Below the pieces are notes generated by a model. It made no database searches, had not been told where the DNA came from, and saw only the letters and a list, made by a program, of their open reading frames with translations. Below are positions 1-6,863 of a stretch of DNA of 10,281 nucleotides, one piece after another. Position numbers and translations under genes: made by a program. Each line of letters opens with the position of its first letter. Position 1 is the first letter of the stretch. This stretch comes from Lachnospiraceae bacterium. GTDB lineage: Bacteria; Bacillota; Clostridia; Lachnospirales; Lachnospiraceae. Location: positions 1 through 10,281 of the forward strand of contig SVEW01000080.1 of the NCBI GenBank assembly GCA_015057205.1. Direction: 5' to 3'.

Positions 1-279
1 GTATTCCTCACCTGTGTCCTCATCAATCACAACACCGGTCTCCTCCTGCTCATCTACCGTTGTATCTTCCGGTTCGGTAGTCGTGATTTCTTCTTCCTGT
101 ACCTGCTCAAACAATGGAATCTTATCTTCCTCTATCGTTAGGTCGCTGCCTTCTAACACTTCCATCAACGGTACATCTTCTTCCCTGTCACTGGCTTTTG
201 CGGTCATTGGCCAAAATACCAACATGCCAAGCATCATAAGTATAACTCCCCTTAAAAGCATTCCATTTGTCCGTTTCAT
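1..279 (-). CDS. Secreted acidic protein, N-terminal part (runs off the left edge)
   Basis: An open frame of 93 codons runs from an ATG at 279 to base 1 with no stop, so the C-terminus lies outside the window. The start has a good AAGGAGA ribosome binding site six bases upstream. Residues 1-29 look like a signal peptide: a basic N-terminus (MKRTNGMLLR), a hydrophobic core around residues 11-25, and an AKA-S cleavage motif after residue 29. The mature part is strongly acidic and rich in Glu, Asp and Thr, with runs such as QEEE and DEQEE, and looks disordered, like a linker or stalk before a folded domain that cannot be seen. No family is recognisable from this part. The gene follows the AlkD-like gene on the same strand after about 100 bases, with no strong terminator between them. 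The signal peptide and export are inferred from composition; the function is unknown. Confidence 0.75.
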   Translation of the reverse strand, partial: MKRTNGMLLRGVILMMLGMLVFWPMTAKASDREEDVPLMEVLEGSDLTIEEDKIPLFEQVQEEEITTTEPEDTTVDEQEETGVVIDEDTGEEY

Positions 280-378
280 GTTCTATCTCCTTAAATCGAT
301 ACAATTTTATCAATTACGCATTCTATTTCTACAATTACAAAAATTGTATCACACGCAGGTTACACAATCGGTTACATT

Positions 379-1071
379 TTAAGATTTGTTTTTCACTTTC
401 AACGATTTCAAATAGGTCTTCTGCTCCGGTGTGATGCGATAACTCTCAACCGCTTTCTGAATTGCCTTGTTATGGGTCCACGCTTCCAAGCGCCGTTTTT
501 CAATATATGGCACAATGCTCTCGTACTGTTTTGCCAACGCCGTTGCAAAATACCAGGCTATCATCATGTTAACGTAATATTCTTCAGAGCGCACCGATGC
601 CACCATTTCCGGATATCTCTCATCGTATTCTTCATCCAAAAAATGTTCCATTAGCATGCCAATGCCAAACCGTACCGTATAGGTTTCATCCGCTTGAAGC
701 CACTTTTCTATATAAGGCAAAAGCTCCTGTCGATGCTTTTTGAACACCTTCGGTGACATCTGGTCACAGGTAGCCCAATTATCCACATAGGGTAAAAACG
801 CCTCCAGTTCCTCTATACATTTCGCAAACTCTTTTTCTCCCGATAGGATAAACGCATGCAACTGGTTCTCATCAAAATAGGTGTGTGGAAGTTCTTTTAA
901 AAATTTCTCCGCATCCCCACTCTTGCCAATTTTCTTCGCCAATTTACGAAGCTCCGGTGTCCGCACACCAATCATAGAATCTGCCTCGATGCTTGGAATC
1001 AATTTCGCCTGAAACTCCTGATACTTTAAATCCTGCAGCGCAAACAGTTCTTCTCTTATTTCTTCAATCAT
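379..1071 (-). CDS. AlkD-like DNA alkylation repair protein
   Basis: This 230-residue all-helical protein belongs to the DNA alkylation repair (AlkD-like, HEAT-repeat) family, whose studied members are glycosylases that remove alkylated purines without base flipping. Visible landmarks are GVRTPELRKLAKK near residues 35-47, DNWATCDQ at 97-104, VRFGIGMLM at 133-141, the helix YYVNMMIAWYFATALAK at 165-181, and WTHNKAIQKAVESYRIT at 198-214. Trp99 with Asp103, and Arg134, are the likely counterparts of the Trp/Asp/Arg set that contacts DNA in Bacillus AlkD. The length is normal for the family (about 220-240). The ATG at 1071 has a GGGAGGG ribosome binding site five bases upstream. The gene lies downstream of the prd terminator and is probably a separate unit. 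Many members of this family have no tested activity, so the substrate is inferred. The cytoplasmic location follows from the lack of a signal peptide. Confidence 0.85.
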   Translation of the reverse strand: MIEEIREELFALQDLKYQEFQAKLIPSIEADSMIGVRTPELRKLAKKIGKSGDAEKFLKELPHTYFDENQLHAFILSGEKEFAKCIEELEAFLPYVDNWATCDQMSPKVFKKHRQELLPYIEKWLQADETYTVRFGIGMLMEHFLDEEYDERYPEMVASVRSEEYYVNMMIAWYFATALAKQYESIVPYIEKRRLEAWTHNKAIQKAVESYRITPEQKTYLKSLKVKNKS

Positions 1072-1080
1072 GGTATCCCT

Positions 1081-1138
1081 CCCAAATTTTTTGAGTATTC
1101 AATACTCTATGTCATCCATTTTTTCATACTTATTTGGG
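1081..1138. promoter_or_regulatory. Nested inverted repeats upstream of the AlkD-like gene
   Basis: The 5' leader of the AlkD-like gene contains a perfect 7+1+7 palindrome, GAGTATTCAATACTC, at 1093-1107. It sits inside a wider inverted repeat, CCCAAAT at 1081-1087 and ATTTGGG at 1132-1138. The palindrome ends about 20 bases before the start codon, where a repressor would block transcription or where an mRNA hairpin could form. No confident -35/-10 pair could be placed, and no protein is known to bind here; the operator role is inference. Confidence 0.4.
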
Positions 1139-1179
1139 AAAGTCCATACATTTTGGTGCGAAAAATACTTTTTTTCCTC

Positions 1180-1226
1180 AAAAAACAAAAGGCGGCTCCA
1201 CTCCCCTTCGAAATGACTACCGCCTT
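1180..1226 (-). terminator. Intrinsic terminator at the end of the prd operon
   Basis: On the minus strand AAGGCGG (1226-1220) pairs with CCGCCTT (1195-1189). Inside it CATTTC pairs with GGAGTG (with wobble pairs) over a GAAGG loop. A T-rich run, TTTTGTTTTTT, follows directly at 1190-1180. The stem begins inside the stop codon of the last prd gene. This is a classic rho-independent terminator shape and separates the prd operon from the AlkD-like gene. Confidence 0.8.
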
Positions 1227-2424
1227 ACAAAAGGGAATGAATCACACCATCCCGACACTGATTAGGGGTAATACCATAAGGCAGATTTTTCGAATCCATC
1301 AAATTGTGAGCGCCGATAACTCCGCCCGGTTCAAAGGGAAACATGGCAGTATCGTACATATTTCCAAGACCGGAAACGATTTTAACAAGGACTACCTTTC
1401 GTTTACCGGGACGACGAATATTGTGAAAAACCTTTACCGAAGCAGGTTCTACTTCCAATGCCAGAAGCACCTTGCGCAACTTTCCTGCCACACGATCCGC
1501 GAAGCGATGCGCCTCCAAAATCCCCTCGGCGCTACGTCCATGACCTTCCTGAAAGGTGACATCCACGTGGATTAGATAATCGGTAGTCGCCGGTGTTCCT
1601 GCCCTGTCAAACACCACCTGATTTTTCAAAAGGCCTTCGGAAGAACCAATATTACTTGGTTGAAAGCCCCCTTCCTCTGCACCGGTCACCATCATGGTTA
1701 CCCCCGTCATAAGTCTGGTAATACCTTCTCCTAATTCCCCTTCTTCCTTTGCCGCAATAGGGAAAAAGTCCAAATTAGAATTTACAAAAAGATGCGTTTG
1801 CCCGGGTGCAAGAACCGTTACCTTTACCTCTTTAAGGTACGTTTCATCATAAGGAACATCCAAAATATCTGCAGGTAATAAATCCGGTGAAAACGGATAT
1901 TGCTTTTGTATCAATGTTCCTACAATCTGTTCCGCATTCGTTTCCGAAGTAACCTCTTTGCCGGCACGCTTTAATTTCAGTTTCACCAATCCCACCGCTT
2001 TTTTGGCATCATAATCCGTCAGGTTATTATCGCCTACCACACAGGATTCGTATCCACTTACATTTTTGTTAAAATCCACGATGCAATCCACATAGTCATT
2101 ATCACAGACCAACCGTCCTTGCTGACCGATATAGCTTAAGCCGACTGCCGGAATTCCACGACGACCTAATTCCTCAATTACAGAAACAAAATCCACATGA
2201 TGATTTCCCCAGCCATCAATGGCAACCACCGCCGCGTCTGCCTGCATGAGCCTTGCCAAATCCGCGGTGCGTTTTGCTGTGTATTCTTTATCATCGCAAA
2301 CCTCCGATACCCCGTCTACAATAATACCGATAAATTCCATATCTTTATCTTCTGACAAGGCTTTTGTCATCGGGCAGAAAAAATGATGCTTCGTCGTCAT
2401 TTTGATACTTGGTCCTAGTCCCAT
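1225..2424 (-). CDS. prdD: PrdA paralogue of the proline reductase operon (PrdD-type), circularly permuted
   Basis: This 399-residue protein is made of the two mature parts of PrdA in reversed order. Residues 1-153 match the C-terminal (post-cleavage) chain of PrdA: GLGPSIKMTTKHH against CIGPATKEMTRHY, DGWGNHHVDFV against EGFGNNHIDFV, and VGLSYIGQQGRLV against VGVSFCAYQGQLV. Residues about 198-399 match the pre-cleavage chain: EGELGEGITRLMTGV, IGSSEGLL, RRPGKRKVVLVK and ITPNQCRDGVIHSLL. The protein stops where PrdA is cut to make its pyruvoyl group, and Gly2 stands where PrdA has the pyruvoyl-forming Cys, so it should not make that cofactor itself. It may be an assembly, scaffold or auxiliary subunit of D-proline reductase; that role is inferred. 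The start at 2424 is chosen because the GGAGG motif lies six bases before it, whereas the ATG at 2430 touches the motif. The symbol is by position and similarity; a fusion of the separate PrdD and PrdE proteins is an alternative reading. Confidence 0.75.
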   Translation of the reverse strand: MGLGPSIKMTTKHHFFCPMTKALSEDKDMEFIGIIVDGVSEVCDDKEYTAKRTADLARLMQADAAVVAIDGWGNHHVDFVSVIEELGRRGIPAVGLSYIGQQGRLVCDNDYVDCIVDFNKNVSGYESCVVGDNNLTDYDAKKAVGLVKLKLKRAGKEVTSETNAEQIVGTLIQKQYPFSPDLLPADILDVPYDETYLKEVKVTVLAPGQTHLFVNSNLDFFPIAAKEEGELGEGITRLMTGVTMMVTGAEEGGFQPSNIGSSEGLLKNQVVFDRAGTPATTDYLIHVDVTFQEGHGRSAEGILEAHRFADRVAGKLRKVLLALEVEPASVKVFHNIRRPGKRKVVLVKIVSGLGNMYDTAMFPFEPGGVIGAHNLMDSKNLPYGITPNQCRDGVIHSLL

Positions 2425-2430
2425 AACCAT

Positions 2431-2438
2431 CCTCCTTT
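2431..2438 (-). promoter_or_regulatory. Ribosome binding site that sets the prdD start
   Basis: The minus-strand sequence is AAAGGAGG followed by ATGGTTATGGGA. The first ATG (2430) touches the Shine-Dalgarno motif and cannot be used efficiently. The second (2424) has a six-base spacing. Starting there also places the N-terminus exactly at the position matching the mature C-terminal chain of PrdA. Confidence 0.7.
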
Positions 2439-2440
2439 TG

Positions 2441-2489
2441 AAAAATGCAAAAATCGAGCGCGAGAACCCCGCAAGGAGTTCTCCGCCCG
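2441..2489 (-). terminator. Strong hairpin with T-tract between prdB and prdD
   Basis: On the minus strand GAGAACTCC pairs with GGGGTTCTC over a TTGC loop, extended by CGGGCG pairing with CGCTCG across a single bulged G, giving about 15 base pairs (2489-2455). ATTTTTGCATTTTT follows at 2454-2441. This has the form of an intrinsic terminator, yet prdD begins only 17 bases later on the same strand. The likely effect is partial termination or 3' protection of the prdA-prdB message, lowering prdD relative to the structural subunits. That effect is inferred from shape and position. Confidence 0.75.
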
Positions 2490-2505
2490 AAATTTTATCA
2501 TTACC

Positions 2506-3228
2506 TTATTCGTTATGTCTGTACTCGTATGGTAATACTTTTGTCTGGTTGTAGCTTGGGCAATCACGAACCCACTCAAGAGATTCTTTGATGATTGCTG
2601 TCTGCATGGTTTTATTGTTTGGCTCACCGGCATTAGATCCGATTGGCACATGTGGTGCTGTGATACGAGGTGCACCCTGCTGTCTTGCGATTGGAGGTAA
2701 AGCAGCGATAACTACGCAGCTCATACCAGCTTCTTCACAGCAACGGGTTACGATTGTTGCAGAACGATGACAAGTTCCACATCCACCGGTACAAAGAACG
2801 ATGTCAACACCCTGAGCTTTTAACTTTTTAGCAATTTCAGGACCGGTTTCGTTGGTGAACTTCTCTACGTTTCCACCGCCACCCATGAAGGTGTAGGTTT
2901 CATCGGATAAAGAACCAATGAATCCTTCGTCTACTAATTCATGTAAACGATCGATTGGGAACATAGCGTTTACGTCCTTGTTAATATCGGAGTTATCGAA
3001 TCCACCGTGCGTAACCATTAAGTTATCAGATGGAGTGTTAAACTCGATTGTACGATAGGAGAAATCTCCTGACGTGTTAAATGGTGTCTGATCTTTTTTA
3101 TGAATACCACCTGCTGTGATAAAAGCAACTTTACACTCGCTTAATGGTTTCTTTAACTCTGTAAATACCGGCTTTGGTACAACCGGTACAAAAATTTCGG
3201 ATTGCATTCCTTCTTTGGTTGTAAGCAT
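2506..3228 (-). CDS. prdB: D-proline reductase subunit PrdB, cysteine form
   Basis: PrdB is the catalytic partner of PrdA in D-proline reductase, which opens the proline ring reductively to 5-aminovalerate in Stickland fermentation. The 240-residue product matches the usual PrdB length and carries the family's sequence throughout: LQSEIFVP-like start (residues 8-15), NLMVTHGGFDN, NAMFPIDRLHELV, TFMGGGG, GTCHRSATIV, AALPPIARQQGAPR, AGEPNN and a C-terminal LPYEY. In studied enzymes the first residue of the C-G-T-C motif is selenocysteine encoded by UGA; here codon 150 is TGT, giving Cys150 with Cys153. The protein has no signal peptide and is cytoplasmic. The start at 3228 is fixed by AAGGAGG eight bases upstream; the same frame is open further up to an ATG at 3282, but that lies inside the preceding gene and lacks a ribosome binding site. 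Family identity is very secure; activity without selenium is inferred. Confidence 0.93.
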   Translation of the reverse strand: MLTTKEGMQSEIFVPVVPKPVFTELKKPLSECKVAFITAGGIHKKDQTPFNTSGDFSYRTIEFNTPSDNLMVTHGGFDNSDINKDVNAMFPIDRLHELVDEGFIGSLSDETYTFMGGGGNVEKFTNETGPEIAKKLKAQGVDIVLCTGGCGTCHRSATIVTRCCEEAGMSCVVIAALPPIARQQGAPRITAPHVPIGSNAGEPNNKTMQTAIIKESLEWVRDCPSYNQTKVLPYEYRHNE

Positions 3229-3236
3229 CTGTATAT

Positions 3237-3243
3237 CCTCCTT
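3237..3243 (-). promoter_or_regulatory. Ribosome binding site that sets the prdB start
   Basis: AAGGAGG on the minus strand lies eight bases before the ATG at 3228 and overlaps the stop codon (3244-3242) of the preceding gene. It supports a 240-residue PrdB instead of the 258-residue reading from the ATG at 3282. Confidence 0.85.
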
Positions 3244-3682
3244 AAATTGATTCCACTGGAATGTCGCGTTTTCCCACAACATTCATGCAGCTAAAGTAAA
3301 ACTGAACATCCTGCCCTACCTCTAAAGCCACCGGTGTAAACATCCAGCGACGTGGAACCGCTATGGTTCCCATTTGATTCATTATTGCAATTTTGGCAGC
3401 CGTATCGTTTACTTCTATAATTTTTCCCCCAAGTAAACAAGGGCTAATTTCGTGACTGGTTACCATATCGGCACAGTCGTAGTCATACGGGTTGTCAATT
3501 ACCTCAATATAGCTGAAGTAAAATTCCATTTCAACTCCCGGCTCTAATGGTTCATCGAATTGTATCAGCTTTTCCGGAACGCATATTACGCCGAGCCGAC
3601 CGTGCAGATGGACTTTAATCATGCCATTCGATACCTCTTTTACAAGGCCGCCCATTTTAATCGGGTTAATCAAATATTCCAT
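3242..3682 (-). CDS. Small two-repeat protein of the proline reductase operon
   Basis: This 146-residue protein lies between prdA and prdB. It is an internal duplication: residues 11-62 (GGLVKEV ... GVICVP ... FYFSYIEV) align with 85-137 (GGKIIEV ... GTIAVP ... FYFSCMNVV), sharing a GG start, an EV, a GxIxVP turn and an FYFS strand. The alternating pattern suggests two small beta-barrel-like domains. No catalytic motif, signal peptide or membrane segment is visible. Its start codon overlaps the prdA stop (TAATG), so translation is probably coupled to PrdA, and it is likely made in step with the reductase. From memory, short proteins at this position in Clostridium botulinum prd loci are annotated as CBO2463/CBO2479-domain proteins, and this may be one; I am not certain. 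A role in assembly, maturation or substrate handling of PrdA-PrdB is inference from context only. Confidence 0.8.
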   Translation of the reverse strand: MEYLINPIKMGGLVKEVSNGMIKVHLHGRLGVICVPEKLIQFDEPLEPGVEMEFYFSYIEVIDNPYDYDCADMVTSHEISPCLLGGKIIEVNDTAAKIAIMNQMGTIAVPRRWMFTPVALEVGQDVQFYFSCMNVVGKRDIPVESI

Positions 3683-5490
3683 TAGTGTAAGGTTCCGTTG
3701 TCCAATAATACTGTCTCCGGAAGTCCTAATAACTTGTTATTTGCATTGATAACATCGTTATTCCATTTCTTTTCAGCCGGTTTGATTTCTACACCAGCCA
3801 TCTTATTCTTTAACATCTGGATTGCACGTGCTGCAACTTCTTTCGTTACACAAGAACATCCTGCAACGTTGTTCTCGAATCCACCCTTATCCATGTTTTC
3901 TTCTACCATTGCAGTTGCATACTTGTTACCAACTACCAACTGACCCTGGTATGCACAGAAGGATACACCAACTACCGGGATATCACGTTTTCCGGCCTGT
4001 CCAATATGCTGAACAAAGTCGATGTGGTTGTTTCCGAATCCTTCGGTTGTAATGATACATCCATCAATGTCTAAGGACTCAAGTAAGAATCCAAGTCTTT
4101 CGGATACCCATAACTTCTCATCGTTAACCTGTGGGCTACCTACGCATACAACACCGATTAAATCAAGCTCGTTATCTGCTGCAAGTCCCTCTACGAGCGG
4201 CTCACGGATGTAATGACGAGTCATTTCTTTTGTAGCAGGTCCGATACAGGTTAATGCATGGATAGAACCGTCTCTTACCTGGTTTGGTGTTAACATGATT
4301 GGCACGTTACCACAGTCAACGTTTTTCTGTCCGCCAAGGATACCACATGGCTCGTTCGGGCAGATTACGTTATCATGCATAGCACCCTGTCCCATGATTT
4401 CTTTTACTAATACTACACGTGGGTTTCCTGCTCTACGAACATCTTCACAAACTTCTTCACGAACAATTTCGCCTTCGTAGTTCTTTAATACTTCACGAAT
4501 TGCCTGGATGATGTAATCCTGACATTTATGTGCTGCAAATGGGCCAGGTCTGGTCATACCGGTTAATCTTTCGATTACAGCATGGCAACGAATGATGATA
4601 TCATTCTCATCTGCACATCCCGGATGTCCAAAATACATCTTCTCATCCAAATATCCTTCAGAAGAACCGAACTCATGAACCTGAACGCCATCCTCGTCAA
4701 CACCTGTCAACATAAATACAACGCCGTCAAGTACCTTGGTAACACCTTCACCAAGTTCGCCCTCTACCTTGGTAGCGATAGGACATACGTCCATGATGGT
4801 TTCTGTATAGATGTGTCTCTTGTCCGGATAAATTACATCAAGCTCTAAGGATTTGCAAAGAGCATCTTCCAAAACAGCTTTCTCTGTAAGCTTCTTATCA
4901 ACCGTTAACACACCGTCTTTCAAACTGGTCTCATCACCAATCTTAACATCGGTAATTTTGATGTGTTTTTTCAACAATGTACGGATTACTTTCTTTTCTC
5001 CGGTTGCTGCTACTGCGGCCGGTGCTCCTGCCTGTGCCGGAACCGCCTCTGCACATACTGCTGCGTTTGCCACGCCTACCGGAACGTCCAATCTAAGTCC
5101 TTCAAGCTTATCGGCTTTATCAATCTCAATATGAATCATGCCATTTCCTCCTACGGTTGTCTTAACCTTTGGTGCATTTGCACTCTTTGCTGGTGTTGGT
5201 ACAGCTTCTTCTTTTTTCTCTGTACATCCTTCCGTTTCGTTTACTTTATCAAGTACCTCTCTGGTAATTGGTGTTAACGCTTCTACATCTGTCAAAAGCG
5301 TACTTCCAAGTACCTGTTCAATCTTAAGTCCGTCTGGGCTTAATGTAAGAAGACCAGCCTCTACCATATCATCAAACAGGCCCGGATCTTCTAGGTCTGC
5401 AGCACTAATAACCAAACCTTTTTCTCTTCTGCAACAGAAAATTGCCGGATCTTTCAAGTGCTGTTGTAATGTCTCATTTGTTATAGACAT
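3682..5490 (-). CDS. prdA: D-proline reductase proprotein PrdA
   Basis: PrdA is made as a proprotein that cleaves itself before a cysteine, turning that residue into a pyruvoyl group that binds the substrate nitrogen; with PrdB it forms D-proline reductase. The 602-residue length fits the family. The maturation site is visible as SIHALT-CIGPATKE, with cleavage expected between Thr414 and Cys415, giving chains of about 414 and 188 residues, matching the roughly 45 and 23 kDa chains of the Acetoanaerobium (Clostridium) sticklandii enzyme. The first chain has an N-terminal segment, an Ala/Pro/Lys-rich linker (about residues 92-110 and 146-166), and a core with KVEGELGEGVTKVL (241-254), FGSSEGYLDEKMYFGHPGC and RRAGNPRVVLVKE. 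The second chain holds TTEGFGNNHIDFV and VVGVSFCAYQGQLVVG. The ATG at 5490 has AAAGGAGG nine bases upstream, 19 bases after prdC. Everything needed for pyruvoyl formation appears present. Confidence 0.94.
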   Translation of the reverse strand: MSITNETLQQHLKDPAIFCCRREKGLVISAADLEDPGLFDDMVEAGLLTLSPDGLKIEQVLGSTLLTDVEALTPITREVLDKVNETEGCTEKKEEAVPTPAKSANAPKVKTTVGGNGMIHIEIDKADKLEGLRLDVPVGVANAAVCAEAVPAQAGAPAAVAATGEKKVIRTLLKKHIKITDVKIGDETSLKDGVLTVDKKLTEKAVLEDALCKSLELDVIYPDKRHIYTETIMDVCPIATKVEGELGEGVTKVLDGVVFMLTGVDEDGVQVHEFGSSEGYLDEKMYFGHPGCADENDIIIRCHAVIERLTGMTRPGPFAAHKCQDYIIQAIREVLKNYEGEIVREEVCEDVRRAGNPRVVLVKEIMGQGAMHDNVICPNEPCGILGGQKNVDCGNVPIMLTPNQVRDGSIHALTCIGPATKEMTRHYIREPLVEGLAADNELDLIGVVCVGSPQVNDEKLWVSERLGFLLESLDIDGCIITTEGFGNNHIDFVQHIGQAGKRDIPVVGVSFCAYQGQLVVGNKYATAMVEENMDKGGFENNVAGCSCVTKEVAARAIQMLKNKMAGVEIKPAEKKWNNDVINANNKLLGLPETVLLDNGTLH

Positions 5491-5509
5491 CCCTTTTTTC
5501 CTCCTTTTT

Positions 5510-6817
5510 TTATTTCTTTATTGCTCTAACGATTTTATGGTTTACCGCACGTAACGCGCCGTCCGTGCAATGGTAAACCGGCAATCCCATTTTTGGCGCA
5601 CAAGACATAACGGTGTTGGAACAATCGGTACAATTTCCGATTAACACAGCCTGGGCACCTGCTTTCTTTAATGCCATGACCTTTTGTACCTGACCAGGGC
5701 ATCTTCCCGGATTCTCACATTTTAAGTTTCCGTTAACTTCTTTTGCCTGCTTACAACATTCTACCCCAACAACCTTTGAGCCAAGGCTTTCTGCCAACTG
5801 ATGCATACGCTCCTTGTTCGCTCCACAGGCACATACCAAAAGACCTATTTTTTCCGGTCCTTTCGGGAAACACTCTGCTGCAATAAGACCTCCGGTTGTT
5901 TTTACAACCACATCTTCCATTGTGGTCCGCTTTCCGGTAAATGGACCGCCCATAATGAGCTCACCATATTCCGGATTTACACCTCCTGCACGCTCAAACA
6001 TTGCTTTCACAGAAGTTCCAAGCGGAACATCTAAGAAAATCTGCGTCAGTTTATCCTGTGCATTTCCTGCAATTTTACCGCCCACCGTCATATCCTTATC
6101 TATCAGCGGTTTCTTATCATCCACCGCTTCTTTGATACGGCACGCAGTCTCTGCGTTAATGACTATAGCGTTTGCCTCTAATGGCAAAGCCGTTACCGGC
6201 AACACTTCCCCAAATACCTCGCGGATAATAGCACGTTCTTCTCCCATTGGATACATATCAATTAATGGAACAATTCGCATTCCTTTGTAGTTTCCAATCT
6301 TATTATTTAACGCCTCTATCGCTTCTTGATGGTATTCCTTGATGGCTACCACACCGTGATTTGCCCCTGCAATTTCCATTGCAATTTCAAGACCACGAAG
6401 AAGTTGTTCCGGATTCTTCTCAATACGCGCAATATTGTGGGAAAGAATCGGTTCGCATTCCGCCGCGTTAATAATTACGGTTCCGTCACCGGTAAACGGT
6501 TTACTAAATTTCGCATACGTTGGAAATCCTGCGCCTCCAAGCCCAACCAGTCCTGCTTCTTTAACCAAATCTATTGGACTTTTCTTTTTCAACTTAACAT
6601 AGGATGCGCTCTGTTTTTCATCTGCTTCGATGACAATTTCCTGCTCCGTAACTTTAACAACTTTACCGGAAACACTCGAAAAAATATTAGCCCCCAATCC
6701 ATCTTCCGGCTGAGCTGCAATCAATGCGCCTCGTTTAATCCCGTCGCCACTTTTCACAACCGCCAAAGATGGTTTTCCTATACATTGTTTCAGCGGAAAA
6801 CAATATAGTTCAGACAT
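5510..6817 (-). CDS. prdC: Proline reductase-associated electron transfer protein PrdC (RnfC-like)
   Basis: This 435-residue protein resembles RnfC and the PrdC proteins of proline reductase operons, which are thought to carry electrons from NADH or an Rnf-type system to PrdA-PrdB. The N-terminus has the barrel-sandwich domain (residues 1-65, with DGIKRG and SVSGKVVKV). It is followed by the flavin/nucleotide-binding GLGGAGFPT (92-100) and NAAECEP (117-123) motifs typical of RnfC and NuoF-like folds, then an SLBB-like region with PLGTSV and IMGGPFTGK (266-296). The C-terminal third is rich in cysteine: C329, C331, C354, C355, C367, C373, C396, C399, C406, C417, likely iron-sulfur or thiol relay sites. 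Some PrdC homologues are reported as selenoproteins; this one has no in-frame UGA and uses Cys throughout. It is the first gene of the operon, with AAAGGAGGAGG upstream of the ATG. The direct electron donor is not shown by the sequence. Confidence 0.88.
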   Translation of the reverse strand: MSELYCFPLKQCIGKPSLAVVKSGDGIKRGALIAAQPEDGLGANIFSSVSGKVVKVTEQEIVIEADEKQSASYVKLKKKSPIDLVKEAGLVGLGGAGFPTYAKFSKPFTGDGTVIINAAECEPILSHNIARIEKNPEQLLRGLEIAMEIAGANHGVVAIKEYHQEAIEALNNKIGNYKGMRIVPLIDMYPMGEERAIIREVFGEVLPVTALPLEANAIVINAETACRIKEAVDDKKPLIDKDMTVGGKIAGNAQDKLTQIFLDVPLGTSVKAMFERAGGVNPEYGELIMGGPFTGKRTTMEDVVVKTTGGLIAAECFPKGPEKIGLLVCACGANKERMHQLAESLGSKVVGVECCKQAKEVNGNLKCENPGRCPGQVQKVMALKKAGAQAVLIGNCTDCSNTVMSCAPKMGLPVYHCTDGALRAVNHKIVRAIKK

Positions 6818-6863
6818 CTTTTCCTCCTCCTTTCCAAAATTCTGTAATTACCCTTGCAAGATG

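Noticed and set aside
300..350. AT-rich hairpin ACAATT/AATTGT between the AlkD-like gene and the left-edge gene
   Set aside because: The stem has six A-T pairs only and no T-tract, so it is too weak for a terminator.
14..382. Ser/Thr-rich reading frame on the plus strand
   Set aside because: It is antisense to a minus-strand frame with a good ribosome binding site and signal peptide; its composition is the expected mirror of the acidic Glu/Asp codons.
1153..1575. Plus-strand frame of 140 codons
   Set aside because: It is antisense to prdD and its terminator, with no family resemblance and no convincing ribosome binding site.
2415..2675. Minus-strand frame of 86 codons across the prdB-prdD junction
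   Set aside because: It overlaps the end of prdB in another frame, and the hairpin at 2455-2489 lies inside it; it is not a gene.
3229..3282. Longer PrdB starting at 3282
   Set aside because: The extra 18 residues overlap the preceding gene, lack a ribosome binding site and are not PrdB-like; AAGGAGG fixes the start at 3228.
4853..5554. Plus-strand frames rich in Ser, Cys and Phe opposite prdA
   Set aside because: They are mirrors of prdA, including its Ala/Pro/Lys linker, and have no independent signals.
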